Below, piece by piece: positions 35,842 to 46,178 of a stretch of DNA of 64,000 bases. A program made the position numbers and the translations under genes. The stretch spans positions 94,393,844 to 94,457,843 of the forward strand of contig CM060694.1 in NCBI GenBank assembly GCA_030686995.1, read 5' to 3'. Numbering within the stretch: position 1 is the first letter of the stretch; every line of letters starts with the position of its first letter. The notes beneath the pieces are model-generated. The model saw only the letters and a program-made list of their open reading frames with translations, was not told the origin of the DNA and made no database searches. The DNA is from Artemisia argyi (taxonomy: Eukaryota > Streptophyta > Magnoliopsida > Asterales > Asteraceae).

Positions 35842-36700
35842 AGGTTTGATCGGCGGATTCAAAACCCATAGAGCTTAGGCTATGACCTGTGAGTATTAGG
35901 CCCTCTAAGTTTTGCACCATAAGAGTTAGGGAACACCTTTTAAGAATTTTGCTTTAGGATCTCCCACCCCGAAGAAACTTAAGTTATGACCTGTGAGGAA
36001 TGCGTAGACTATAAGGCATTCATTTAACTATCATTGCTTCCGCATCACTCTGATTCGTGCCTTACTTTTAAGCATGTTAAGATCACATTTTCGAGATTTG
36101 AAAACTTGTGATTTGCATTACCTAATATGTATAAGCTAGTGAACTTTGAAGACATTAAGAATTGCATAGTAATGCCTGACACTATTTGATCCTTATCTTC
36201 AGATTCTGACTCTGACCTTTGATCCTTTTGTTAATCATTTTGATGCCTCTTCGGGCATTTTAAGAATCTCCATGATGATGAAGTATTTGATACATTTGGT
36301 GATTTGTCTCTTGCTTTTGATAAGCATTTGCAAGCCTTCCGATGCTTTTTGATTTTATCTTACCCATCTCTAACCCTATTAGAAGTCTTGTGGTGTTTAA
36401 CCACGAGTATAGGAATTTTCCCCTCACTTTTAAAGGATAAGATTTGCCATGTTGATCTGTCTTTCCTTGGAAAGTTAACTTCGATTTTATTCTGATAAGG
36501 AATTGGTTGATTAAGCATTCAAGATGCTGACAGCTATCCTACTACGTCTCACCTTTGGTGTTTTGAACAATTTTGAACTCCCTACCATGATTTCCGATTG
36601 TTAAACTTTTTGCTATCACTATTACTCTAGAGACTCTTGCGTTACTTTCGCGGTTATGAAGTTTTCCTAGAATCTATTTTGTATACCAATGAATGAACCT
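35842..36700 (+). other. Chromovirus leader and unrecognisable gag region
   Basis: The leader repeats CTTAGGCTATGACCTGTGAG / CTTAAGTTATGACCTGTGAG (about 35874 and 35966), then sequence with stops in all frames. I cannot identify gag or protease here. Either deletion or heavy mutation would explain it. Confidence 0.55.
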
Positions 36701-38108
36701 TATCTTGAGAGTTATTTGGCACCCTGAGTTTTCCGAATATGATTCCTGGTTGAACCACCAAGTTTTTCCACCAGAGTGTGGAGTTTGATTTGACATGATA
36801 CCGGGAGATTGTCTAGTCACCACGCGAAGATGTCTTTCAGATGTGTCCAGGATCATACCAGTTCATTTGAGCAACCGGGAAGAGCAGCAACTGAAGACTA
36901 GGAAGGGAGTTTGCTTAAGTGTATCTTCTAGGCGTGTTTCAGTTTCATTCGCGATAAATAAGGATGGTGACAGGGGATTTATATTGATTACTCAAAGTTG
37001 AACCGTATTGCTGTTAGGAACCATTATTTCTCCACCCTGAAATGAGTATGTATCTGTTCAACTTTAAGACGCTATAGAATTGCCTTTCGTATCCTTAACG
37101 ACCGCTATGACGGTTAGCGATGCCAAAAGTATTAACTAATGCTCTGACTGTTTTGTGAACCTGATAAATTGTGTCTCTCGTAAGTACTTAGACAAATGGT
37201 CATTTTATGAATTATTAGTACATTCAGAGACGAGGAAGAACATGAGAATCATTTTCGCACTTTTTTAGAAATTTGACGATCGTTTGTGCATTCTGGAAGT
37301 TGATATTTGTTGACACAACGGTGTTCTCATTTGAGGATATTGCTATAAATCCTGTAAAATTTGAAACTATCACCAAGAGACCAAGACCAACAACAGATTA
37401 GAGAAGCTGAAATATTTTGAACTTTGTAGAAGAATTTTGGAAGATGTTTACAACTTGCGTTACCGTTGATGAGTTTTGTAAGCAAAGAGAAAACAGTTTA
37501 ATTTGATTGGGAACGGAAACATATGAGAAGAATTATTCATTGCATGACCTGGAGTTGACAACAGCGGTGGCTACCTTGAAGAGTGGAAAACATTCCATAC
37601 AAGGCGAAAGTGTTGGAAAGCAGAGGACAAACCTAGTCAAGATGGCTAACCTGGAGCTGATGAAGACATGCAGTCTCACTTCCCTATTCATCTTGGTTGT
37701 ACTAAGATGAATTGAGAGCGGAAGCAGACTAGATAATGAAGGGATTTGAAAATCGTGCCAGAGATTCACATTACTCCATCACAATTCCAAGAATAGCTGA
37801 AGAAGGCTTGAAGAACCAGACATAAGTTCATGATTTTGTTTCAATCTCAGACTGAAGGGCGAGCAAAGACAGACTGCTCAGATTTGGAGGACATTGGAGA
37901 CCATATATTTTGAATGTACGGATATTGAAGCAAACTTTTGTTTTTGGATGAGTTGATTACGTGAATGATGAAGTTATTGACGACGAGTTTTCACTTCTAT
38001 TGACTCACTTAAGTTTCGTTATCTGGTAATAAGATCCTTTGAATGATGTAAGTTCTCTAGTAGCATCTCAGTTCCGTGTTCATTCTGCGTATGTTTGATG
38101 ATGGTTTT
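36701..38108 (+). pseudogene. pol: Chromovirus RT, RNase H and integrase remnants
   Basis: Reading across frames, traces of gypsy pol appear in order. RT: KDGDRGF then IDYSKLNRIAVRNHY at about 36960-37030 (the 'KKDGSFRMCIDYRELN' block), and EEEHENHFRTFLE at about 37230-37275. RNase H: EKNYSLHDLELTTAV at 37525-37575 (the 'KNYPTHDLELAAVV' block). Integrase: QTEGRAKTDCSDLEDI at about 37850-37900. Stops and frameshifts occur every 20-80 bases, so this is the oldest recognisable coding remnant here. Integrase continues at 62305 beyond Sirevirus F. Confidence 0.72.
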
Positions 38109-38576
38109 TGTTGGGTTTTGGATTCTGCTGCTGAAGATTCAAAATGCTGCTAAGGTTAAAGATTCTGTTGCTGTCATTCAAAGTGCTGCTATGGGAAAGT
38201 GCTGCTAGTGGAATCTACTGCTAAAGAGATAAGCATGTATACGGAGTGGATAATTATAGAATAGATTGTGTGTATATTTTATATGTCTAGAATATTCTTA
38301 TCTTGTGTAGAAAGGTATTGTAAACCTAGTAGGAATCCTTGGCCTATAAAAGGAGGATCCTAGGGTTAGATTGAGTACGTATTGTTTTAGTTTTCGTTTA
38401 CATTTCAAGGTTGTAAAACCCTAGCATTGTCGAGTGCTCGCATTATTAATATATTGAAGTGTTGATAGTGAATCATTATTCTTCTTAAGTTAAGCTTTAA
38501 TATTCCGCGTTTTAGCTTAAGTGTTAAAATCAAAGTCAACTTCTATATAAGATTGTTTGCTCAACTGGGATCAACA
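38109..38576 (+). repeat. 5' LTR of Sirevirus F (468 bp)
   Basis: TGTTGGGTTTTGG to GGGATCAACA. U3 has six words of the type TCTGCTGCTA within the first 120 bp; TATAAAA at 38345-38351. Lacks a 17 bp segment present in the 3' LTR. Confidence 0.95.
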
Positions 38577-38578
38577 AG

Positions 38579-38589
38579 TGGTATCAGAG
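38579..38589 (+). other. Primer binding site of element F
   Basis: TGGTATCAGAG two bases after the LTR end; initiator tRNA-Met type. Confidence 0.9.
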
Positions 38590-38662
38590 TTTGTGATCTA
38601 GAAGTTGTAATCAAGAAGAATTTGTTCCTTGTAAGTTTGCTGTTCCAAAACAATTGCTGAAG

Positions 38663-40620
38663 ATGGGTGATGACACACATATGGTGACTGCTTCAAAGGT
38701 TCCCATGCTCAACCCTGGAGAATATGAGCTGTGGAAGATGAGAATAAGACAGTACATTCGCATGATTGACTTAACATGTGGAATGTGATCATCAATGGTG
38801 ACTCTTTACCAAAGAAGGGTCCTGATGGTAAAGAGATACCAATCAAGTCTACTGAAGAGAACTCAGTGAGGAAAATGGAGATCAAGGCACACAGTATTCT
38901 CTTAATGGGAATACCTAATGAATTTCAGTTGGACTTTGATGGTTGTGAGACAGCAAAAGACTTGATGGATGCTGTTGAGTTTAGGTTTGGAGGGAATGAT
39001 GCTACTAAGAAGTGAAATATATTAAAGCATCAGTTTGAGAACTTTATTGCTGAAAGTGGAGAAAAGATCAATGGCACATACAACAGGCTTAATCAACTAG
39101 TCAGTCACTTGAAGCTTGTTGGCTATGTGGTTCCATAAGAAGATGTAAACCTCAAGTTCCTTAGAAGTCTTGCACCTGAATGGAGTATGCACACAGTTGT
39201 TTAGAGGAATAAGCCTGACTTTGAAACTATGAAGTTGGAAAGCCTCTACAACAATTTCAGAGTATATGAACCAGAATTGAATTCTACATCTACTTCTTCT
39301 TCTGGTACTCAAAATCTTGCTTTTGTATTTTCAAAGTCAAAAGGATCTCAAGAATCTCACTCTACTGCTTATGGAGTATCTGCTGCTGATGGATCTGCTA
39401 CTAGTTCTAATGGTAAGATTTCCACCAGTGATATTTCTTTGTATGCATTCTTAGCTGATCTAACAACAAATAAAAGGTCACACGTCATGAATCAAGATTT
39501 GGATCATATTGATCCTGATGATCTTGAAGAAATTGATCTTAAATGGCAAATGGCCATGTTGACCTTAAGGGCAAGAAAATTCTTGAAGAGAACTGGAAGA
39601 GAAGTCAAGTACAGGGCTAAAGAAAATGTGGGCTTTGACAAGTCAAAGATAGAGTGCTATAACTGCAACAGGAAGGGTCACTTTGCCAAGAAATGTAGAG
39701 CTCCAAAGAAGAATGCTGAAGCTCCAAAGAAGACCACTGAAGAATCAAAGAATACCACTACTGCATTGGTATCTTGTGATAGGCTGGGAGAGTATGATTG
39801 TTGTGATATGGCTGATGAAGAACCAAAGTATTCTCTGGTGGCTCAAATCAAGCCTAAAGTGCATAACTTTGCACTTATGGCCTATGCATCATCATCTTCT
39901 GGATCTGACTCACAGGTATCCAATGATTCTGATCTATCTGTGTGTTCACTTAAATCATGTGCTGACACTGTAGAAGAACTTAAGTCTAGAAATGAGAGTC
40001 TAATTAGAGAAGTTGAACACCTAAAACTTGATAACTTAGGTTACAAAGTAGGTATTCAAAATGTTGAAAGAAGATTAGAATATCTCAAACAGTGTGAGCA
40101 ACAATATGTAGATAGAATTGACCAACAGGATGTTGAGATTTTTAAGAAAAACAGTGAAATTGAGTTTCTTACGAATAAATTAGATGAAGCAGAAAAAGAT
40201 AGAGATGCAGCTCTTGCTGATAGGGATAAACATATAGTAAGAGTAAATAAACAACAATATGCTTCTGACTTGGTTAATAAATCTATTGAGAGTACCTTGA
40301 TTAGAAAAGGAAGTGGAATAGGCTACAATGAGGTTGCTCCTCCTGTTAAGAGTGCCTATGCTCAACCAGGAAAAGAATTGTCTTTCATTAGTGAGCTAGA
40401 TATTGAAAAACCTGTAGGTGAATCTAGTACAAGTGTCTTAGAAACATCTAAGGTAGAGGGTAGAAAATTTCCTGAGGCTCCTATTATTGAAGACTTGTAT
40501 TCAGATAGTGATGAGGAACAGGAACAGGTTGAACTAGAACAAAGTGTAGAAAAGGAAGAAATTCCTACTAAAGTTGAACCTAAAATTGAACAGGTTAAGT
40601 TTGTGAGACCTGCTAGGTAA
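38663..40620 (+). pseudogene. gag: gag of Sirevirus F (frameshift and three stops)
   Basis: ATG at 38663 (MGDDTHMVTASKVPMLNPG), a Gag type widespread in Asteraceae Sireviruses. A one-base insertion near 38777 shifts the frame; then stops at 39013, 39136 and 39202 in one frame. From 39229 it is open for 463 codons: capsid end, zinc knuckle CYNCNRKGHFAKKC (about 39655-39697, all four ligands present), serine-rich linker, and a strong coiled coil (about 39970-40260, VEELKSRNESL to KHIVRVNK). The tail is acidic. The coiled coil after the knuckle is a Sirevirus feature; in soybean SIRE1 the Gag was reported to bind dynein light chain. Two of the stops look like CAA to TAA and a G-to-A or C-to-T change. 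Confidence 0.88.
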
Positions 40621-40636
40621 GGGCATCTCTAGGAAA

Positions 40637-41254
40637 ATGGTAGAATATAATGAGGTTCCTAGAGTTCAATTGAATGGTTTCTATAACAAGCCTAGGGGAA
40701 ATCGGAGAAACTTTAATAACCTAGTTTCAAACAAATTAGGTAGTGAGTTTCAATTAAAGAAAAAGGCTTGTTATAAGTGTGGTAGTTTTGAACATTTGAT
40801 TAATAGTTGTGACCACAAAAAGCCTGTTTGGAATCAATACTCTAGGGTGAATCATAAATATGTTTCTAAAAATAATCACCCTCATCCTAACAAAAACATG
40901 ATTCCAAGGGCTATGTTGTTGAGATCTAGTGCAACTAGATCTATTTATGCTGCTAAATCAAATGGTGCTTTTAAAACCGCAACTGGTTCTGTTGCTGGCT
41001 CTACTGCTAGTAAGCATTCTGCTGCTAGTACAAAACTTTCTACTTCTGGGCCAAAAGTTTTATCAAATACAGTTGTTGGAAATCATTTTTATGCTGTTAA
41101 GGCCTCAGCTTGCTGGGTTTGGAAACCAAAATCATCTATTTCAAACAATGTTTCCAAAAACAGCAGTGCATCAAGTGATTTAAAGAAATTTAATTATGTT
41201 GATGCACAAGGCAGATCCAAGTCAGTAATGGCTTGGGTCCCCAAGAGAAACTAA
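40637..41254 (+). pseudogene. Gag-pol linker of Sirevirus F with a second zinc knuckle
   Basis: Open for 205 codons in a frame shifted from gag. Has CYKCGSFEHLINSC (about 40769-40812), a second CCHC knuckle, then a serine/alanine/threonine-rich stretch coded largely by the TCTRCTGCTA word (40945-41040), and a basic end KSVMAWVPKRN. Such a second knuckle before protease occurs in this Sirevirus family. The gag frame meets it through a frameshift near 40600-40620, either a mutation or a programmed site. Confidence 0.75.
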
Positions 41255-41269
41255 TTTCTCTATTTTCAT

Positions 41270-44200
41270 GTGCAGGGTAATCTACTGGATGATCTAAAAG
41301 ATATGGTTATAGTTGATAGTGGATGCTTTGGACATATGACAGGAGATGAGTCTCAACTTGAAGACTTTGAGGCTTTTGAAGGTGGTTATGTTGCTTTTGG
41401 GAATGATCCAAAAGGAGGAAAGATTATTGGTAGAGGAACTTTGAGAATAGGAAATTTGGACTTTGAAAAGGTGTTTCTTGTGCAAGGGCTTAAGTTTAAC
41501 CTCTTTAGTGTCTCACAAATGTGTGACAAAAGGAACTTTGTTCTTTTTACAGACACTGAATGTATGATCCTTTCTCCTGATTTTCAGTTGCCAGATGATA
41601 AATTTGTGCTATTGAAGGTCCCTAGAAATGAAATTATATACAGTGACCATATTAAGAATATTGTTCCCAAAAGAGCTTTAACTTGTCTAATTGCAAAGGC
41701 CACTATTGATGAGTCCAAATTATGGCATAGAAGACTTGGACATCTGAACTACAAGACTATGAACAAGCTGGTAAAAGGTAATCTTGTGAGAGGAATGCCT
41801 ACAAAGGTGTTTGAAAACTCTGAGACTTGTGTTGCTTGTCAAAAGGGTAAACAACACAGAGTTTCATTCAAGTCCAAGACTGTGAACACAATTACTGAGC
41901 CTTTACATTTACTTCACATGGATTTATTTGGCCCTATTTTTGTGAAAAGCTTGAACAAGACGTCATATTGCCTAGTTGTCACAGATGACTTTAGCAGGTT
42001 TACTTGGGTGTTCTTTTTATTCACTAAAGATGAAACACCAGAGATACTCAAGGCATTCATTACCAGAGTTGAAAACTTGCATAACCACAAAGTGAAAATA
42101 ATCAGATGTGACAATGGTACTGAGTTCAAGAATAGTGTGATGAATCAATTCTGTTTGGGAAAAGGAATTCTAAGACAGTATAGTGTTGCAAGAACTCCAC
42201 AACAGAATGGCGTTGCAGAGAGAAGAAACAGGACACTGATTGAGGCTGCAAGAACAATGTTATTTGACTCTAAACTACCTATACCTTTTTGGGCTGAAGC
42301 TGTAAACACTGCATGTTTTGTGCAAAACAGAAGTAAGGTAGTTAAGCCTCACAACAAGACTCCATATGAGCTATTTCATGGAAAGAAACCAATGATTGAT
42401 TTTCTTAAACCATTTGGATATCCTGTTACTATTTTGAACACTAAAGATCAGTTAGGCAAATTTGAAGAAAAAGATGATGAAGGATACTTGGTTGGTTACT
42501 CTGTGAATAGTAAAGCTTTCAGGGTATACAATAAGAGAACCAAACATGTAGAGGAGAATTTGCACATCAAGTTTAGTGAGAACACATTAATGCTGAAGGA
42601 AAGGGACCAGAATGGTTATTTAATGTTGATATTCTTGCCAAAACAATGAATTATGTACCATTTATTTCTAGTGTTGAAACTAACAAACCACAAGAAGATT
42701 TTGTTTTGGATGAGAATTTGAAGATTGGTCCAACTTTACTTCCCTTTCAGAAAGATCAAATTTCACAAGAAGATGTGGTTACTCAGGAGAAACCTAAGGA
42801 AATTGAAGATGATATTGAAATACCTGTTGATGCAGAAAAGGTAACCAATGAAGTTCCCAAAGTGGTTGTGGATGTCTCACCTACAAGGCCAGAAGACTCT
42901 ACTGCTGACTCAGAAGACTCAACTACTAGACTAAAACAACCAACTACTGCTTCAACCAATTCTGCTGCCAAGCCTACTAACTCTGCTTCTTCACCAAAGT
43001 TTCCTTCTTTGGACACTCAGGGTAGATCTTTTGCTGATCCAAACTATCCTGATGATCCAAATATGCCTCCTCTAGAAAATATTTACTATGATACAGATGA
43101 TGAAGCTCTTGATGGTAAATTATTTGGAGCTGATGCAGACATTACTAATTTGGAAGTCAACATTCCTGTTAGTCCCACTACTACTACAAGAGTTCACAAG
43201 GATCATCCAAAAGAACAAATTCTTAGTGATCCAACATCATCTGTTCAAACAAGAAAAATGACTAAAGAGCTGAAAGATCTTCAACATCAAAGTTTCTTTG
43301 CAAGATCTCTGCATCAAAGAAACAGTCACAAAGATCTACAAAATTGCTTGTTTGCCTATTTTCTGTCTCAAATTGAACCCAAGAACACTTACAAAGTCTT
43401 ACAAGAAGCAAGTTGGGTGGAAGCAATGCAAGATGAGCTTCTGCAATTCAAACTACAAGAAGTATGGACTTTGGTTGATTTGCCAAATGGGAAAAGAGTG
43501 ATTGACACTAAATGGGTTTTCAAATGTAAAAGAGATGAAAGGGGCATAGTTATCAAAAATAAAGCAAGGTTAGTAGCACAAGGATACACACAACAAGAAG
43601 GCCTTGACTATGATGAAGTATTTGCACTAGTGGCAAGAATAGAAGCCATTAGACTATTCTTGGCTTATGCTTCATACAATGATTTTGTGGTGTATCAGAT
43701 GGATGTAAAAAGTGCTTTTCTGTATAGGACCATTACAGAAGAAGTTTATGTGTCTCAACCACCTGGTTTTGAAGACCCTGATTATCCTGACAAATTTTAC
43801 AAGGTGAATAGAGCAATGTATGGTTTACATCAAGCTCCTAGAGCTTGGTATGATACCTTGTCAACATATTTGTTAGATTCTGGGTTTAGTAGAGGAAACA
43901 TTGACAAGACCTTGTTTCTCAAAAGACAAAAGGATGATATTTTGCTGGTCCAAATATATGTTGATGACATCATCTTTGGTTCTACAAACAGAGCTATATA
44001 TGTGTATTGATTTTGAGAAGCTTATGAAGGATAAGTTTGTAATGAATTCAATGGGAGAACTCACCTTCTTCTTGGGTCTGCAAGTTGTACAAAATGAAGA
44101 TGGCATATTTATTAGTCAGGATAAGTATGTCAATGACATTTTGAAGAAGTTTAGATTTGAAGATGCTAAACCTGCTAAGACAACCATGGAATCCAACAAA

Positions 44201-44902
44201 CCTTTGTTGAAGGATGAAAATGGAAATGAAGTAGATGTTCACTTGTACAGATCAATGATTGGTTCATTGATGTACCTTACAGCTTCTAGGCCTGATATTA
44301 TGTTTGTTGTATGTGCCTGTGCAAGATTCCAAGTATGTCCCAAAGAATCACATCTCAATGCAGTGAAGAGGATTTTTAGGTATCTAAGGCATCAACCCAA
44401 ATTGGGCCTATGTTATCCTAAGGATTCACCTTTTGATTTGGTAGCATACTCAGATAGTGACTATGCTGGAGCCTACTTAGATAGAAAGTCAACAAATGGG
44501 GGTTGTCAATTTCTTGGAAATAGATTGGTGTCATGGCAATGCAAGAAATAAACAGTGGTTGCAAATTATACAACTGAAGCTGAGTATGTGGTTGTTTCAA
44601 GTTTCTTTGGACAAGTGCTTTGGATGCAAAATCAACCGCTGGATTATGGGTACAATTTCATGAACACCAAAATTCATATTGATAACAACAGCACACTTTG
44701 CATAATTAAAAATGTTTTTTTTCATTCCATAACAAAACATATTGAGATAAGACATCATTTTATAAGAGATTGTTATGAAAAGAAGTTAATTCAAATTGTT
44801 AAGATTCATAATGATAACAATGTTGCTGATCTACGCACTAAACACTTTGGTGTGGGAAGGTTTCAATTTTTAATTGCAAACATCGGTATGATAAATCTTT
44901 GA
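41270..44902 (+). pseudogene. pol: pol of Sirevirus F (protease, integrase, RT, RNase H; broken)
   Basis: Protease DSGCFGHM (about 41315-41338); integrase zinc finger HRRLGH..CVAC; catalytic residues in HMDLFGP, RCDNGTEF and NGVAERRNR; RT with YQMDVKSAF and YVDD at 43957-43968; RNase H with RKSTNGG and H-I-E-I-R-H-H-F. Breaks: frameshift near 42615 in the integrase-RT linker; a frameshift near 43995 caused by an extra TA in TATATATG just after YVDDIIFGST; a TAA at 44549; smaller changes in the RNase H end (FRTKHFGVGRF in place of the usual LTK). The open frames are 41270-42649, 42646-44010, 43901-44551 and 44555-44902. Confidence 0.93.
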
Positions 44903-45297
44903 AAAAATTATCCTCTTATGTTTTTGTAAAGTTGTGTAAAGATGTTGTGCTATTTGTTAATCTATTTCTGCTGCTTCTTAAGAAGCATGTTCTTAAGTTG
45001 GAATGTACTCTGCTACTATATGACTCTACTGCTACATATTTCTAGTACATTTGCATCATATGTTGGTATGTTTTGTGGTGTTTGGCCTAACATTTTGCAG
45101 GAAAAAGTGATAAATGATGATTGTTGTTGTTACTTCACAAAGAATGCAAATATTCAAAAACAAATCAGGATCATTTATCATTCATTAAAAAGCAAACTAT
45201 TACAAACTACAAAGTTTCATAGACAAATCACTTCCTATGTTAACAAAAGACTGCTAAATAAACAGATGAAATCAAAAGACAACAACCTACAACTACA
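44903..45297 (+). other. Pol to antisense-ORF spacer of Sirevirus F
   Basis: Noncoding, AT-rich. TCTRCTGCTA-type words at about 44968, 45008, 45027 and 45055. It also serves as the 3' untranslated region of the antisense ORF that ends at 45298. Confidence 0.6.
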
Positions 45298-45768
45298 TCA
45301 ATGCGTAGGGCATGGAAGCCCAAGTACCACTTCTCTTTCTTTAGGCAGAGGAGGGTTTGACTTTCTTGTTCTGGGTGCTGGTCTTGGCCTTGAAGATTGT
45401 GGTCTTTCAGGAGTAGCAGGAGGATTGTTCTGAGGCTCATCCTCATCTGAAGAGGTACACAGAAAAGGGGAAACAAGCTCCATTGAAGATGGAGGTCTGA
45501 TGGGGATCCAGGCTGGGTCTTCTGATGATTCTGATGAAGATGGAGACTTGGGGGACATAACTGCTTTACCCCTGGAGATGCTTGGGGTCTGATTCAAGTT
45601 CAACAGATCCTTAAACACAGGAAGATCATGTTTTCTCTTCTGTGCTTGTTCCTTAGTCCTACATCCATTGTAGGGAGGACAGAATGGTGGTACATAGGTG
45701 GGGAGTGGTGCTTCATCATCGGAGGATGAATCAGAGGATATGTTGATTATTTCGGGAGTGGATTTCAT
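45298..45768 (-). CDS. Intact antisense ORF between pol and envelope-like gene of Sirevirus F
   Basis: ATG at 45768, TGA at 45298, 156 codons without a break, although every sense ORF in this element is broken. The protein is serine/proline/acidic-rich: an N-terminal INISSDSSSDDEAP patch, a middle with RTKEQAQKRKHDLPVFKDLL, and a tail with RPRPAPRTRKSNPPLP. It looks disordered; no domain known to me. Upstream on the same strand are TATAAAAA (45854-45861) and an A/C-rich leader of about 70 bp before the ATG, so it has the look of a real plant transcription unit. Antisense ORFs are known in Tat gypsy elements; I know of no established one in Ty1/copia. It could also be chance. Confidence 0.6.
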   Translation of the reverse strand: MKSTPEIINISSDSSSDDEAPLPTYVPPFCPPYNGCRTKEQAQKRKHDLPVFKDLLNLNQTPSISRGKAVMSPKSPSSSESSEDPAWIPIRPPSSMELVSPFLCTSSDEDEPQNNPPATPERPQSSRPRPAPRTRKSNPPLPKEREVVLGLPCPTH

Positions 45769-45853
45769 TGTTATTGTGATTTGATTTGGTTGATTGGTGT
45801 TTTTGAATGCAATTAGGGTTTGCGTGTGCTAAATTAGGGGAAGATTATGTCCA

Positions 45854-45861
45854 TTTTTATA
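45854..45861 (-). promoter_or_regulatory. TATA box for the antisense ORF
   Basis: CCCTATAAAAATGG on the minus strand, about 86 bp upstream of the ATG at 45768. Between them lies an AACCCTAA-containing, A-rich leader. The spacing fits a transcription start near 45825. Confidence 0.5.
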
Positions 45862-45869
45862 GGGATCAC

Positions 45870-46178
45870 GGTGTATCAAGTGCATTTATTGTTCAGGATT
45901 GTTTGACTTTTTGACCAAGTTTGATTAGTCAACTCTGCTGCTAGCCAATTTCAATCTGCTGCTAGTTGTTTCATTCTGCTGCAAGTTATGTTGATACTCT
46001 GGTTGTACTGCTACGGTTGTAAGTGTGAGGGTGGAATGTGTAACTTCTCCAAATCAGTTTAAAACCTAATTGACATCCACAATTGGTCTTTATGCGCACC
46101 AAATTGAAGTTCTCTCAAACCCTAACACTCTATTATTCTCAAAGTCAAAGATACCCAAATTCCTCAATAACCTAATTC
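45870..46178. promoter_or_regulatory. Divergent spacer between antisense ORF and envelope-like ORF
   Basis: About 300 bp with four TCTGCTGCTA-type words (45943, 45957, 45979, 46006) in the sense orientation, lying between the TATA box of the antisense ORF and the start of the envelope-like ORF. The same words fill U3 of this element's LTR, so the spacer may act as an internal promoter region. No TATA seen for the sense ORF. Confidence 0.4.

Larger units (their letters stand above)
32299..38108 (+). mobile_element. Chromovirus (Tekay/Del-like Ty3/gypsy), 5' part, strongly decayed
   Basis: Plus-strand gypsy element: a 3.5 kb 5' LTR, an initiator-Met primer site, then about 2.3 kb of decayed interior up to Sirevirus F at 38109; it resumes at 62300. 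Gag is not recognisable at 35842-36700. RT, RNase H and integrase traces follow in order. The very long LTR with TGTAAA..GTTACA ends and this primer site is typical of Tekay/Del chromoviruses. The five bases before the LTR are TTGAG; the 3' LTR is outside the window. Confidence 0.8.

Noticed and set aside
36304..36495. Host gene exons in the poorly annotated 35842-38108 stretch
   Set aside because: Ordered traces of gypsy RT, RNase H and integrase explain the region; no splice-site-bounded frames seen.
44903..46178. Stop-codon readthrough from pol into the envelope-like ORF, as reported for soybean SIRE1
   Set aside because: Here about 1.2 kb with many stops and an antisense ORF separates the two, so direct readthrough is not possible in this copy.
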